Shown one piece after another: positions 43,573 through 52,977 of a stretch of DNA of 64,000 bases (position 1 is its first letter; each line of letters starts with the position of its first letter). The notes under the pieces were generated by a model. The model was not told where the DNA came from and did not search any database. It worked only from the letters and a program-made list of their open reading frames with translations. The translations under genes and the position numbers were made by a program. Origin of the DNA: Granulosicoccus sp964437945 (GTDB lineage Bacteria > Pseudomonadota > Gammaproteobacteria > Granulosicoccales > Granulosicoccaceae); assembly GCA_964437945.1 (NCBI GenBank), contig CAYTJF010000001.1, forward strand, positions 1-64,000. Reading direction: 5' to 3'.

Positions 43573-45072
43573 TTAAAGTTCAGTGTCCATTACCAGTGCG
43601 TCACCAACCAACTGATGCACGCTGATAACCTGGTCCATTTCAAAACCATAATAAGGCAACACTTTTGAGAACTGACTTTTGCAAATGGCACATATAGCCG
43701 CCATATGCGTAATCTGATGTTGTTCATTCACTTCTTTTAAAGCCTGCATGCGTGGCAAAGCACCTTTGGTGCGTAACTCGATCAAGTCATCGGTCAGCAA
43801 ACCACCGCCACCACCGCAGCAAAACGTAGCTTCACCGATAGTATCGCTGCGCATATCAAAGAAATTGTTACACGCCGCTTTGATCACGTTTCTGGGCAAC
43901 ACAAATTGTCCACCAGCCTGACTTCCCATACGCGATGCGCGGGCAACGTTACACGAATCATGAAACGTTACGCGTTTATCGTCATTGGCTTCGGGGTCGA
44001 GCTTTATACGACCCTGTTCAAGCAAATCATGAGTGACTTCAATAATGTGCTGAGGTACCGGATAGTTCGCATCCAGAAAATCAAACGGACCTGCCAGTGT
44101 ATTGAGAAAACTGTAACCAACTCGCCATGCATGACCACATTCACCAAACACGATGCGTTTTACACCGAGTTCCAAAGCAGCCTCCCGAATACGCCATGCC
44201 ATCTTCTGCATGTTGTCGTAACTGCCAATGAACAAACCAAAGTTCGCAGCTTCGGATGCATACGATGAAACCGTCCAGCTCAGGCCGGCCTGATGAAACA
44301 CTTTAGCGTAGCCAATCAAGCCATCGATGTGCGGTTCTGCAAAAAAGTCAGCTGACGGCGTTACCAACAAGACATCAGCGCCTTTGACATCAAGCGGAAA
44401 TTTAACCGCCACACCATCGTCCTCCAACACGTCCTCTTCCAGTCCTTCGAGCGTGTGAGCCAACGCTTTCTCCGGCAGGCCCAGATTGTTACCAATCTTA
44501 TGTACCTTGCCGATAATCTCGTTACAGTACTTCTGACCCTTCCCAACCGTGTCCATAATTTCACGAGCAGCCATGGATACTTCAGCTGTATCGATTCCAT
44601 AAGGGCAATAGACAGAACACCGACGACATTGCGAACACTGGTGATAATATTTGTACCACTCATCGAGTACGTCCTCGGTGAGGTCCTCTGCACCCACTAA
44701 TTTTGGAAAGTACTTTCCAGGTAAGGTGTAATAACGCCTATAGACTTTGCGTAACAAATCTTGCCGCGCAACCGGCATGTTTTTAGGGTCGCCAGTGCCA
44801 AGAAAATAATGACACTTGTCGGTACATGCACCGCACTTGACGCACGAATCAAGATACACCTGCAATCCGCGATACTTCCTGGTTAACTCACCCAGTTTCT
44901 CAACGGCCACCTCTTGCCAATTGTCGATCAGCTCTCCGGGGAAGCCAATGTCCTGTTGGTGAGCTTTATTCGCCACATAAGGTTGACTGTGTGCCATGGA
45001 ATCAGGCATCACTGGCGGCGTGTACACATACTCGCCTAATTCAGCGACTTCAAATTCAGGCGATTTAGCCAT
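43573..45072 (-). CDS. dsrK: DsrK, HdrD-like iron-sulfur catalytic subunit
   Basis: The ATG at 45072 (MAKSPEFEV) is chosen because GGAG lies seven bases upstream; a longer reading from 45111 would overlap dsrM by 47 bases. The resulting 499-residue protein carries two ferredoxin-type [4Fe-4S] sites (CVKCGACTDKCHYF and CSQCRRCSVYCP) and HdrD-like CCG motifs near the C-terminus (FCCGGGGG region and preceding CHDSCN-type cysteines). It is the proposed site that reacts with DsrC disulfide/trisulfide. It overlaps dsrM by eight bases. Confidence 0.95.
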   Translation of the reverse strand: MAKSPEFEVAELGEYVYTPPVMPDSMAHSQPYVANKAHQQDIGFPGELIDNWQEVAVEKLGELTRKYRGLQVYLDSCVKCGACTDKCHYFLGTGDPKNMPVARQDLLRKVYRRYYTLPGKYFPKLVGAEDLTEDVLDEWYKYYHQCSQCRRCSVYCPYGIDTAEVSMAAREIMDTVGKGQKYCNEIIGKVHKIGNNLGLPEKALAHTLEGLEEDVLEDDGVAVKFPLDVKGADVLLVTPSADFFAEPHIDGLIGYAKVFHQAGLSWTVSSYASEAANFGLFIGSYDNMQKMAWRIREAALELGVKRIVFGECGHAWRVGYSFLNTLAGPFDFLDANYPVPQHIIEVTHDLLEQGRIKLDPEANDDKRVTFHDSCNVARASRMGSQAGGQFVLPRNVIKAACNNFFDMRSDTIGEATFCCGGGGGLLTDDLIELRTKGALPRMQALKEVNEQHQITHMAAICAICKSQFSKVLPYYGFEMDQVISVHQLVGDALVMDTEL

Positions 45073-45820
45073 GAGGTTTCTCCGCCCCCTTGTTATGCTG
45101 GGGGGAATCACCGGACTTTGCCCATGCCGCTATGTGCCGCCGCTCCCGCGGATTGTCAACCTGATTTCGCGAAGGACTAAAGAACAAGCCCGGAGCATGC
45201 AGCAATTTGGAAAAGGGAAAAATGAACAACAAAATGGCGACTAACAGTAAATGCAACGCCAGCACTGGGTTGAATGCCAGAGAGCCAAATTCGAACGACA
45301 ACAGATCAAGTGCAAATCGTTTAACTTGAATAATATCGGCATGCAGCCAATAGCGCATGGCCAGACCTGAACCCGCAATAGCCATTAAAAATATCAGCAT
45401 CAAAAAGTCGGACGGCGCAGAAATGTAACGAACCCGGTCTACCAAAAATCGTCGGGCTAACAAACCTGCCAGACCAAACAGCATCATCATTCCTGCATAA
45501 GGACTAAACTGCGACAGCAACACGACCCACCACCAGACTGGTTCAGTGAAATAACGAAGGTGAGATAACAAAACCAGCAGTAAGCCGAAATGAAACAGCC
45601 AACCGAACAGCCATGTCCATTTTGACGCTTTAAAAAGACTTTCAAATAACACCACCTCTCGACCCAAACGCAGAAACACGCCTGATCGAGTGGTGGGCGC
45701 CGGAGTAGTGGGAATTTTCAGCGGTGCGGGTGTGGTTGCGTAACGCAACATTTTACGCAGGGTGCCGATGACAAAAACAGCCATCGTGAAGTACAAAATT
45801 GCGCTAAACACGAATCCCAT
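45065..45820 (-). CDS. dsrM: DsrM, membrane cytochrome b subunit
   Basis: This 251-residue protein has about five to six transmembrane helices related to the NarI cytochrome b family. It includes histidines in helices (LFHFGLLLVLLSHLRY and LALHLLLVAILLF) that can bind b-type hemes. It anchors DsrK to the membrane and exchanges electrons with quinones in the DsrMKJOP complex. It precedes dsrK with an eight-base overlap and lies 36 bases after dsrC. Confidence 0.94.
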   Translation of the reverse strand: MGFVFSAILYFTMAVFVIGTLRKMLRYATTPAPLKIPTTPAPTTRSGVFLRLGREVVLFESLFKASKWTWLFGWLFHFGLLLVLLSHLRYFTEPVWWWVVLLSQFSPYAGMMMLFGLAGLLARRFLVDRVRYISAPSDFLMLIFLMAIAGSGLAMRYWLHADIIQVKRFALDLLSFEFGSLAFNPVLALHLLLVAILLFIFPFSKLLHAPGLFFSPSRNQVDNPRERRHIAAWAKSGDSPQHNKGAEKPHG

Positions 45821-45856
45821 TGAAACACCCGCTCAGACTATACGCCTCGGATTTGA

Positions 45857-46189
45857 TCAAACACAACCTGTCGGCTTTGGCAGCCCTGCATATTTACAGG
45901 CTTGTTTTGCCGGACCATAAGGATAAAGCTCATACAGGTACTTACTGCTACCCTTATCTTTGCCTAGCTTCTTGCCAATCGCCTTGGTTAATACACGAAC
46001 CGCAGGAGCGATTTGGTATTCCTCGTAGTAGTCACGCAGAAAATTAATCACTTCCCAGTGGTTATCAGACAGCTCACAATCATCGATCTCAGCCATCGCG
46101 TTTGCAACTTCTGGCTCCCACTCGGCCAGGTTTGCCAAATACCCCTCTTCGTCGGTGTCCAGCGACTTGCCGTTTACTTCTAATGTCAT
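45857..46189 (-). CDS. dsrC: DsrC, persulfide-carrier protein
   Basis: This 110-residue protein has the conserved flexible C-terminal arm with both redox cysteines: C98 in QACKYAG and penultimate C109 in PTGCV, eleven residues apart. DsrC carries sulfur from DsrEFH to DsrAB and presents it to DsrMK as a trisulfide. All family landmarks are present (HWEVINFLRDYYEEYQIAP). It lies between dsrH and dsrM. Confidence 0.97.
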   Translation of the reverse strand: MTLEVNGKSLDTDEEGYLANLAEWEPEVANAMAEIDDCELSDNHWEVINFLRDYYEEYQIAPAVRVLTKAIGKKLGKDKGSSKYLYELYPYGPAKQACKYAGLPKPTGCV

Positions 46190-46215
46190 TTGTTTCTCCT
46201 AATTGTAAATCTAGT

Positions 46216-46524
46216 CTAGAGCCAGGAATGTACTCGATCGTGTGTGGCCACCAGTTCGACGAAACCGTCGTAGTCCACCAGGGTCATTGAATCTAACAAG
46301 CCCGCACTGCCAAAACCCCTGGCTTGCAGGTCTGGTTGCAATACGTAAAATTGGGATTGTTTGGCTGCGTCAAGCAGTTGATCGGCATAGGCCGTATTCG
46401 CCAAAGCAGTGATCGATGCGTCCTCAATAAGCAAAACACTGTCCCCTTCTCCAATGCGTTTCAAACACTGCTCAAGCGTTCGTTTCTCGAACGGGGACTT
46501 ATTAACAATATTCAGCGTGCTCAT
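46216..46524 (-). CDS. dsrH: DsrH, sulfurtransferase subunit of DsrEFH
   Basis: This 102-residue protein matches DsrH/TusB (LNIVNKSPFEKRTLEQCL and the GDSVLLIEDA strand). The cysteine in LEQCLKRIGEGD is the conserved DsrH residue. With DsrE and DsrF it forms the heterohexamer that receives persulfide sulfur and passes it to DsrC. It starts ten bases after dsrF ends and precedes dsrC by 26 bases. Confidence 0.95.
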   Translation of the reverse strand: MSTLNIVNKSPFEKRTLEQCLKRIGEGDSVLLIEDASITALANTAYADQLLDAAKQSQFYVLQPDLQARGFGSAGLLDSMTLVDYDGFVELVATHDRVHSWL

Positions 46525-46534
46525 GATTAAAAAC

Positions 46535-46921
46535 TCAGAAACTCAAAATGACATCGTGTTGATCGACCAGCGCTTTTATATCACTACCGGGTATGACTTC
46601 AACATCCACCAACAAATCGTCGACGACCAAACCACGCTCTTCAAGCGACTCTTTCTCAACAAACAATTTTTCAACATCGTACATCTCGAGCGCTCGGTAT
46701 GTTTTTGAAAAATTCTTGAATTCGATGCCTTCAGGGTCTTGTTCTTTTTTTAGCTGATATACACCGTCATCGATAAACAGCACGCTGACATCCTGGTCAA
46801 ACGCAGCACCAATCAGTACTGTCTCAAGCGATTCGAGTGCGTAGACCGTGCCATGAGGTAATCGTCTGTTGACGTAAAGAAATTTCTTAATTTCTCCGCC
46901 CTGGTACTCTTCATCTTCCAT
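46535..46921 (-). CDS. dsrF: DsrF, structural subunit of DsrEFH
   Basis: This 128-residue protein has the DsrF/TusC pattern (FLYVNRRLPHGTVYALE, VSVLFIDDGVYQL) and contains no cysteine, so it is structural rather than the sulfur-carrying subunit. It is part of the cytoplasmic DsrE2F2H2 sulfurtransferase. Seventy bases separate it from dsrE. The ATG is unambiguous. Confidence 0.94.
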   Translation of the reverse strand: MEDEEYQGGEIKKFLYVNRRLPHGTVYALESLETVLIGAAFDQDVSVLFIDDGVYQLKKEQDPEGIEFKNFSKTYRALEMYDVEKLFVEKESLEERGLVVDDLLVDVEVIPGSDIKALVDQHDVILSF

Positions 46922-46991
46922 CGCTAATTAGTCTTATTTATCCAGTAACTTTTATCCAGTAACTCAAAAATTATCAGCAACCAAGCTATCA

Positions 46992-47384
46992 TCAATCGCC
47001 AAACGTGATCAGCCGATCAGCTTCAACACCAGCTTCTACAAGCTGACCCAAACCCGAAATACGGAAACCTTCAGCGATATTGGTGGCATCTTTGCCGTTG
47101 CGTTTGGCCTCATCTTCATCGACCAGCCCACGTCGCTGACAAGCCGCTACACACAACACAAGATCAACGTTATGATCAGCTGCCAAGGCAGACCAGCGTT
47201 TCTGTATGTGCCGATCATCTTGTGGCGGCGTGGTAAGACGTGTGCCATTGTTGACACCGTCATGATAAAAAAACACGCGCATCACTTCATGCCCGGCATT
47301 TATGGCTGCGTTGACAAATTGGTAAGCAGAATCGGTAGCCTGGTGTTGATAAGGCCCCTCATTAACCAGTACGGCAAATTTCAT
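46992..47384 (-). CDS. dsrE: DsrE, active sulfurtransferase subunit of DsrEFH
   Basis: This 130-residue protein matches DsrE/TusD: MKFAVLVNEGPYQHQATDSA at the start, VFFYHDGVNNG, and the active-site segment LCVAACQRRG with the conserved sulfur-carrying cysteine. It binds and donates sulfane sulfur to DsrC. The presence of the full DsrEFH set distinguishes sulfur oxidisers from sulfate reducers. It starts nine bases after dsrB. Confidence 0.96.
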   Translation of the reverse strand: MKFAVLVNEGPYQHQATDSAYQFVNAAINAGHEVMRVFFYHDGVNNGTRLTTPPQDDRHIQKRWSALAADHNVDLVLCVAACQRRGLVDEDEAKRNGKDATNIAEGFRISGLGQLVEAGVEADRLITFGD

Positions 47385-47393
47385 ACTCGAGCC

Positions 47394-48485
47394 CTAGAAC
47401 CGGATATGACTGGATGAGTTCAGGCTTTTGCGCGAACCCCGCCAGTTGTCAATATGATATTTAGTGAATGGCAGCTCGGTGATCTCGAAGAACCGTGGCC
47501 AGCCTATACGATCAATCCAGTCGTTTATTCGCTCCCAGTCTTTTGCATCTTCTTTGTACGCAAAAAGAATTTTCTTGACCACCGCGGTGGCTTCTGGCCA
47601 GCGCGGTGGGTTGTTCGGAATGCCGGCTGCCACCAGCTTTTGAAACGAAGGCTTGCTACGTGCATTGGAATGATTGCCACCAACCCACACAGCCAGTTTG
47701 GAATGTTCCGGGTCGTTTATCTGCATTGGCGGACATGGAGGATAACAGGCACCACAACAGATACATTTCTTCTCATCGACTTCCAGAGACGGTTTACCGT
47801 TAACCATTGCCGGGCGAATAGCTGCGACCGGGCATCGTGCAACGACCGATGGCCGCTCACACACGTTAGCCACCAGATCATGATTTATCTTCGGGGGCTT
47901 GGTGTGTTGTATGTTGATCGCGATGTCGCCTTGTCCACCACAGTTTATCTGGCAACAGGATGTGGTGATATGAACACGGTTCGGCATTTCCGCGTGGGTG
48001 AACTCATGAATTAATTCGTCCATCATTGATTTAACAATGCCCGATGCGTCAGTACCCGGAATATCGCAATGCAACCAGCCTTGTGTGTGCGAAATCATGG
48101 CAACCGAATTTTGGGTGCCACCAACGATAAAGCCAGCATCGCCCAATGCTTTAATTAGTGGCTCTACCTTTTCTTCCTTATCGACCATGTATTCAATGTT
48201 CGAGCGGATAGTAAAACGCACATGACCATCAGCAAATTCATCACCGATGTCACACAGTTTGCGCAGTGTGTAGACATCAAGTATTCGTTGAGTACCGGCC
48301 CTGACCGTCCAGATGGCCTCGCCACTGGCGGAAATATGGCATAGAACACCGGGTTTGGGATGGGTATGATTAACCCACTGACCAAAATTTCGTAGCATCA
48401 CCGGGTGCAGATACTGCATGCCATCGGGACAACCACTCTCGATTGCCGGACGCATAACCTTCTTGGCAGGTTTAGTAGTCGACAT
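47394..48485 (-). CDS. dsrB: DsrB, beta subunit of reverse dissimilatory sulfite reductase
   Basis: This 363-residue protein contains the siroheme/[4Fe-4S] cysteine clusters (TSCCQINCGGQGD and a later CERPSVVARCP) and a ferredoxin-like insertion with CICCGACYPPCPPM. It forms the A2B2 enzyme with DsrA that oxidises DsrC-bound sulfane sulfur to sulfite in the cytoplasm. It abuts the dsrA stop codon directly. Family length and start are normal. Confidence 0.97.
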   Translation of the reverse strand: MSTTKPAKKVMRPAIESGCPDGMQYLHPVMLRNFGQWVNHTHPKPGVLCHISASGEAIWTVRAGTQRILDVYTLRKLCDIGDEFADGHVRFTIRSNIEYMVDKEEKVEPLIKALGDAGFIVGGTQNSVAMISHTQGWLHCDIPGTDASGIVKSMMDELIHEFTHAEMPNRVHITTSCCQINCGGQGDIAINIQHTKPPKINHDLVANVCERPSVVARCPVAAIRPAMVNGKPSLEVDEKKCICCGACYPPCPPMQINDPEHSKLAVWVGGNHSNARSKPSFQKLVAAGIPNNPPRWPEATAVVKKILFAYKEDAKDWERINDWIDRIGWPRFFEITELPFTKYHIDNWRGSRKSLNSSSHIRF

Positions 48486-49847
48486 CTAAACAGCTCCTCC
48501 GGCAGCCTGACTTGCTGACTTGTCTACTGCCTTATCCGCTAGCTTGTCAGCCGCATTGTCGGCACGTCGCTCAAACCACTTGGCCGCTTCTTCATCCCAG
48601 CCGTCCATCCGAACATACGAGCTCTCGCGCGGGTGAGCGACCATGTTGGGGTCGACATCCACACCAATACCTTCAAGAAAATTGACCAGCCCAATGCGCT
48701 CGATCATCTCACCAGTACGTTCGTGCTCCAGTGCATTTTCGGCAAAAAAGTCGATTGTCTCTTCGGCAATTTCAACAATACGTTCGTAGTCTTCTTCGGT
48801 TTCAAGTCGCATAAACGGCACGATGACTGTTCCAAACAAATCACCGATTTTTAATGTGCGCTTGCCACCAATAAGAATGCTAACGCCTTTGTCGTCACCC
48901 GGACTGAACGCCGATGGCACTACATTCAAACAATGCATGCAGCGAACACAGTTACGATTATCCACCTCGACCGAATCATCTTCTTTCAATGATAGCGAGT
49001 TGGTTGGGCAGCGTGTAATGATGTTATCGATGACATGCTGGCGCCCTTTTATTTCAACATACTTTTTAAACGCACCCTGATCAACTTTCATATCGTCGCG
49101 CCAGGTGCCGATAACGGCAAAATCTGCACGCTCTATTGAATTCATGCAATCGTTCGGACATCCTGAAATCTTGAACTTGAATTTATACGGCAAGGCTGGC
49201 CGGTGTATATCATCGGTAAAGTTGTTCACCAGACTGCGATGCACCTTGTGTTCGTTAGTGCACGACATTTCGCAACGTGATGAGCCTACGCACGACATGG
49301 CTGTGCGAACACATGGACCAGCACCACCAAGATCAAAGCCGTATTCGTTTATCTCATCGAAAAAGTGTTGTGTGTTTTCGGTGGTAGCACCAATAAACAT
49401 GATATTGCCAGTTTGGCCATGGAACGTCACCAGACCAGAGCCATGTTTTTCCCAGCTATTGGCTAAATCGCGCAGCACATCAGTGGTGTAATGATTACCG
49501 GCCGGCGGCTGTACACGCAGGGTGTGAAATTCTCTGGATTCAGGAAACATATCCCCCACTTCTGAGAAACGCGGGATGATGCCACCACCATACCCATACA
49601 CACTAACGGTACCACCCTTCCAATAGCCTTTTCGCGTTTTGTACGAATGTTCAAGCTGACCGAGCAAATCATTGGCCATACCGTTAACACGATCGCTCGG
49701 ATGGTCATCGCGCAATCGTTTAATACCCGAAACAAAACTGGGCCATGGTCCAGTTTCCAGATGATCGAGCATGGGGGTATCGTGGGTTTTTTCGCTCGCT
49801 TGCTCGTTCTCTTTTTCGCTCTTTTTGCCGGTCTCTTTGTCTGTCAT
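48486..49847 (-). CDS. dsrA: DsrA, alpha subunit of reverse dissimilatory sulfite reductase
   Basis: This 453-residue protein holds the siroheme-linked cluster cysteines in CVGSSRCEMSC and ISGCPNDCMNS, and a ferredoxin domain with CVRCMHCLNVVP. The N-terminal 27 residues (KETGKKSEKENEQASEK) and C-terminal 25 (Ala/Asp/Lys-rich) are low-complexity extensions beyond the catalytic core. A good AGGAG site lies before the ATG. As the first gene of the leftward dsr operon, its upstream region (49848-49980) carries two dyads that may be control sites. Confidence 0.97.
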   Translation of the reverse strand: MTDKETGKKSEKENEQASEKTHDTPMLDHLETGPWPSFVSGIKRLRDDHPSDRVNGMANDLLGQLEHSYKTRKGYWKGGTVSVYGYGGGIIPRFSEVGDMFPESREFHTLRVQPPAGNHYTTDVLRDLANSWEKHGSGLVTFHGQTGNIMFIGATTENTQHFFDEINEYGFDLGGAGPCVRTAMSCVGSSRCEMSCTNEHKVHRSLVNNFTDDIHRPALPYKFKFKISGCPNDCMNSIERADFAVIGTWRDDMKVDQGAFKKYVEIKGRQHVIDNIITRCPTNSLSLKEDDSVEVDNRNCVRCMHCLNVVPSAFSPGDDKGVSILIGGKRTLKIGDLFGTVIVPFMRLETEEDYERIVEIAEETIDFFAENALEHERTGEMIERIGLVNFLEGIGVDVDPNMVAHPRESSYVRMDGWDEEAAKWFERRADNAADKLADKAVDKSASQAAGGAV

Positions 49848-49868
49848 TGGTGGTCGCTCCTAAGCGTC

Positions 49869-49881
49869 AGACAATTTGTCT
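49869..49881. promoter_or_regulatory. 13-bp dyad in the dsrA leader
   Basis: AGACAA-T-TTGTCT is a perfect inverted repeat with a one-base centre. It lies 22 bases upstream of the dsrA ATG, just before its AGGAG site. Confidence 0.35.
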
Positions 49882-49956
49882 ATTTCTCTGACCGCCATTG
49901 TAGAGCGTCCAGTCACATACGACTATCCGTCTTTGTGAACACGTCGGAGCTTGGAG

Positions 49957-49976
49957 CCTATTTCTTAAGGAATAGG
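49957..49976. promoter_or_regulatory. 20-bp near-palindrome upstream of dsrA
   Basis: CCTATT-TCTTAAGG-AATAGG reads nearly the same on both strands, with two mismatched pairs flanking the CTTAAG centre. It lies about 110 bases upstream of the dsrA start, a plausible activator or repressor site. Confidence 0.4.
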
Positions 49977-50548
49977 TCTGTCCAAAATTAAGGCAAATTC
50001 GTGCATAAAAGGAACAGAATCAGGTGCTTGGGGCGCTATTATGAAAATCTTACCATGGCAGCTTTCCGCGGTTGGACCGGTATGTCAGGCCTTGCCCGAA
50101 AAAGCAGCTACTCGCCAGTCAGACCCCATACGGTTAGTTAATTATTTCTGGCCGAACAATCCACTCATGCCCAGATTCGCTTGTTTGGGTAAAAACAACC
50201 TTTTTGCAAGTTTGATGGTTTTTAGATCCCGTTCAGAGCAGTGCGAACCGGCATATCACTGACGCACCCTACATTAAATTGCTTTATTTCTCTACAAAAA
50301 ACTTTTTCTGATTTGTCTCGTTAAGTCTAAATATCAGCGGCTAGTTTGGTGACGCACTGCCAAAAAAGAAAATCAATCAAATTTTCACGTCATTTAGAAC
50401 TAACAAATAACAAAGGTGATCGCTATGCAGCGTTTACTCAGAAGTGCAAAACGAAAAGACATTGGTTCTACTTTCACCAGGCTTCTCTTCTGATTCGTCA
50501 CACCGCACTCAAATACGTTTTTTTAACAAAATTAATTGGACTATTGAT

Positions 50549-51658
50549 ATGAATAATCGAACTGTCATGATTGCTGTCGCTACATTTGTACTCGGTGGGG
50601 CTTTTGGATATCTATTGCAACCCGGTCAATACCAAACCAATCAGTCTGCAGCGGTTCAATCGACAACGCTAAGCAACTTGCAGAATAAAGCAACTCACTC
50701 AATAGAAAACGATTTAGCGGACGACAAAATCGATACACAAAACCCGAATTCATTTAAAGCAAATGATGTGTCTAAACTGGGAACAAGCGATTCAGAATTG
50801 GCCGTAAATCCAACAGTTTCAAGCAGTGCAGAATTAGTCAAAATTCCCCCACCATTCAGCACCCAACAATTAATCAACGAACTATCGCTGGTTTCAAATT
50901 GGCATGATCTTGAACTGCTGGATATAGAAGATATGGCTGAAAGTGAAACAGATTTTCTAGAAGCCATTGAGCAATCTCCAGAGTTAGTCAAGCCGTTACT
51001 ACTTGCCTACCAGAATCTATCCGAAGACGGCGCTAAAGACCTACTTCGCTCGATGCTAGCAGCAAGCGGCGCACTCGAGGTGGAACAGCATGCACTTTCA
51101 GCACTCTCTACCAGTGACCTCGATTCAAAAACTCAGTGGCTTTATTTACTAGCAAGCACGGGGGTTAATTCGCCAGATTCTCGCGAAACTCTACTCTCGG
51201 CAATGGACGGTATGTCAGAGCCCGAGCATTTAAAAGTATCGCTACACGCCTTCTCCCCGGATATCGTCTCAGCGGAAGAACAGTTCGACATCGCCAATCG
51301 ACTCGAAGTTTATACAAACCATTCCGATGAAAATGTGCGCGGAGCCGGTGTGGAAGCATTGAGCAAATGGACTGATAAAGGCAACAGTCATTTTATAGAA
51401 ACTGCGCTTAACGACGAATCTGAAATCGTTCGACGGTCGGCAGTGTTCTCTTCATTCACTGCTGGCATTCAGTCAGAGTCCATTAAAAATCAGCTTTTTC
51501 GCATGCTTGACGACGAATCACAGCCTTATGACTTACGACTCGACATCTTCAACACGCTTTCAACTTACCAGTTGCAAGGCGAAGAGCGTCAAAAATTCTT
51601 TCGTTTCAATGAGGAAGTAGAAGCCATGAACAGAGGTAGTGGAAACGCGAAAGGATAA
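50549..51658 (+). CDS. Membrane-anchored HEAT-repeat-like protein
   Basis: Starting at ATG 50549 (MNNRTVMIAVATFVLGG), the 369-residue protein has one N-terminal transmembrane or signal segment, a polar linker (Ser/Asn/Gln-rich, about 30-95) and a helical domain of about 230 residues. Regular helix pairs such as ENVRGAGVEALSKWTDKGNS and SEIVRRSAVFSSFTAG resemble HEAT repeats. I cannot assign a function. The next gene, a secreted SH3b protein, follows 36 bases later with a strong AGGAG site, so the two are probably co-transcribed. Confidence 0.65.
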   Translation: MNNRTVMIAVATFVLGGAFGYLLQPGQYQTNQSAAVQSTTLSNLQNKATHSIENDLADDKIDTQNPNSFKANDVSKLGTSDSELAVNPTVSSSAELVKIPPPFSTQQLINELSLVSNWHDLELLDIEDMAESETDFLEAIEQSPELVKPLLLAYQNLSEDGAKDLLRSMLAASGALEVEQHALSALSTSDLDSKTQWLYLLASTGVNSPDSRETLLSAMDGMSEPEHLKVSLHAFSPDIVSAEEQFDIANRLEVYTNHSDENVRGAGVEALSKWTDKGNSHFIETALNDESEIVRRSAVFSSFTAGIQSESIKNQLFRMLDDESQPYDLRLDIFNTLSTYQLQGEERQKFFRFNEEVEAMNRGSGNAKG

Positions 51659-51694
51659 ACCCTACTCAACGTAACTTTATTACAGGAGTCAATT

Positions 51695-52855
51695 ATGAAA
51701 AATAAATTTTATCTAATCAATTTAACCATGCTGCTAATGGCCTGTTTATTCGTCAATACTGCTCAGGCTGTGCTTAGCAATGTCACCGACTACAATGCAC
51801 AAGTTACCGCAAGCTCACTAAATGTTAGAAGTGGACCCGGTACCGGTTATCGTATTATCGGCTCGGTCCGTAATAATGACACCGTCAGGGTGACTCATCA
51901 CGATGGCAATTGGCGAAAAATAAACTGGCAAAATGGTGCAAACGCGTACGTCCATGGCTCATACGTTAAGAAATTAGACACACCGCCATCTTCTGCGGAT
52001 ACTAATGTTACCGATTACGACGGTGTTGTAACTGCGGACACACTAAACGTAAGAAGCGGGCCCTCCACAGCAAATGGAATAATTGGTAAACGCTATCGAA
52101 ATCAAAAAGTCAGGGTAACCCATCACTCCGGTGTGTGGCGCAAGATTGCATGGTCGGGCGGAAGTTCGGCTTACGTACATGGGTCTTATGTTAATAAAAT
52201 AATTAATACCCCGACCCGCAAATCGAGACAGTTCAACATAACCGTGAAATCATACTTAGCTAACATTGGAAGCAACAGAGGTAGTTTCGGCAAACTCGCA
52301 GTTATGGACAATACTGAACTTTTCGCACTTGCAAAGTTAACTGATGGATTATTTTCGGAGTTGCCAAATAATGATAGGAAAGATGATTTGAATGGAGACT
52401 ACCGGCTCTATACAAACCTAAGGGTGAATGCAACGTGTACAAATAATAACTTGAGCGTTTCCCATACTCTAAGCTCAGATGCAGGAAGGGAACCATTTCC
52501 TACCTGGAGTGTTGGGTCAATAAAACCATCTGCATTAATTGGACAGTTTGTACAGAACAAAGACAACGCAAGCACATGGTCTTTTCGCTATTACATGAAA
52601 GGAAAACCAGATATAAAACTTGAACCCAATTTTCAGTTAGTCAGGTTTAGAGCCAACCCTTACATATGGCATAAAATTGGCGGGAAGATACTGTGTAAGA
52701 ATAACAATCCAACGTGGATTATGAACGAGTTCGCTGGTTCTAAATTTCCATCACATCGCTATTGGGTGGATGGAACACAATACTCCACTCACACGCAAGG
52801 AGATTTTGTAGGGCTTTGGAGCCTTACCAAACCGACGCTTGATCACTTAAATTAA
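51695..52855 (+). CDS. Secreted protein with two SH3b domains
   Basis: This 386-residue protein has a signal peptide (NLTMLLMACLFVNTAQA). Two bacterial SH3 (SH3b, type 3) domains follow at about 30-95 and 108-172, each with LNVRSGP and AYVHGSYV landmarks; these usually bind peptidoglycan. The remaining 210 residues (from about 180) are unfamiliar and Trp/Phe/Tyr-rich with a pair of Cys. The ribosome-binding site is strong (AGGAG). A terminator follows. Confidence 0.8.
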   Translation: MKNKFYLINLTMLLMACLFVNTAQAVLSNVTDYNAQVTASSLNVRSGPGTGYRIIGSVRNNDTVRVTHHDGNWRKINWQNGANAYVHGSYVKKLDTPPSSADTNVTDYDGVVTADTLNVRSGPSTANGIIGKRYRNQKVRVTHHSGVWRKIAWSGGSSAYVHGSYVNKIINTPTRKSRQFNITVKSYLANIGSNRGSFGKLAVMDNTELFALAKLTDGLFSELPNNDRKDDLNGDYRLYTNLRVNATCTNNNLSVSHTLSSDAGREPFPTWSVGSIKPSALIGQFVQNKDNASTWSFRYYMKGKPDIKLEPNFQLVRFRANPYIWHKIGGKILCKNNNPTWIMNEFAGSKFPSHRYWVDGTQYSTHTQGDFVGLWSLTKPTLDHLN

Positions 52856-52882
52856 GAAAACGTCTTTTACGTTTTATTGCAT

Positions 52883-52927
52883 AGTCATCCTTCGAATCTA
52901 TTGTGTTAGTTCGAAGGATGACTTTTT
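52883..52927 (+). terminator. Rho-independent terminator after the SH3b gene
   Basis: A 14-pair perfect stem (AGTCATCCTTCGAA with TTCGAAGGATGACT) with a 13-base loop is followed by five T residues. It lies 27 bases after the stop codon and between convergent genes. Confidence 0.92.
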
Positions 52928-52977
52928 AGTACTGGCAATTACTCGAAAACACCACTCTCGAATGGCTAAAGCCGGTA

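Larger units (their letters stand above)
49848..50548. other. Intergenic region upstream of dsrA and of the HEAT-like gene
   Basis: About 700 bases lie between divergent genes. A small open frame at 50041-50262 has no recognisable features and no ribosome-binding site, so I do not call it. The dsr promoter should lie in the left part; TACAAT (minus strand, about 40-60 bases upstream of the AGGAG) is a possible -10 element but has no good -35. Confidence 0.4.

Noticed and set aside
50041..50262. Open frame of 73 codons upstream of the HEAT-like gene
   Set aside because: No ribosome-binding site, no recognisable domain or signal, and an odd residue mix. It lies in a region with no other sign of coding.
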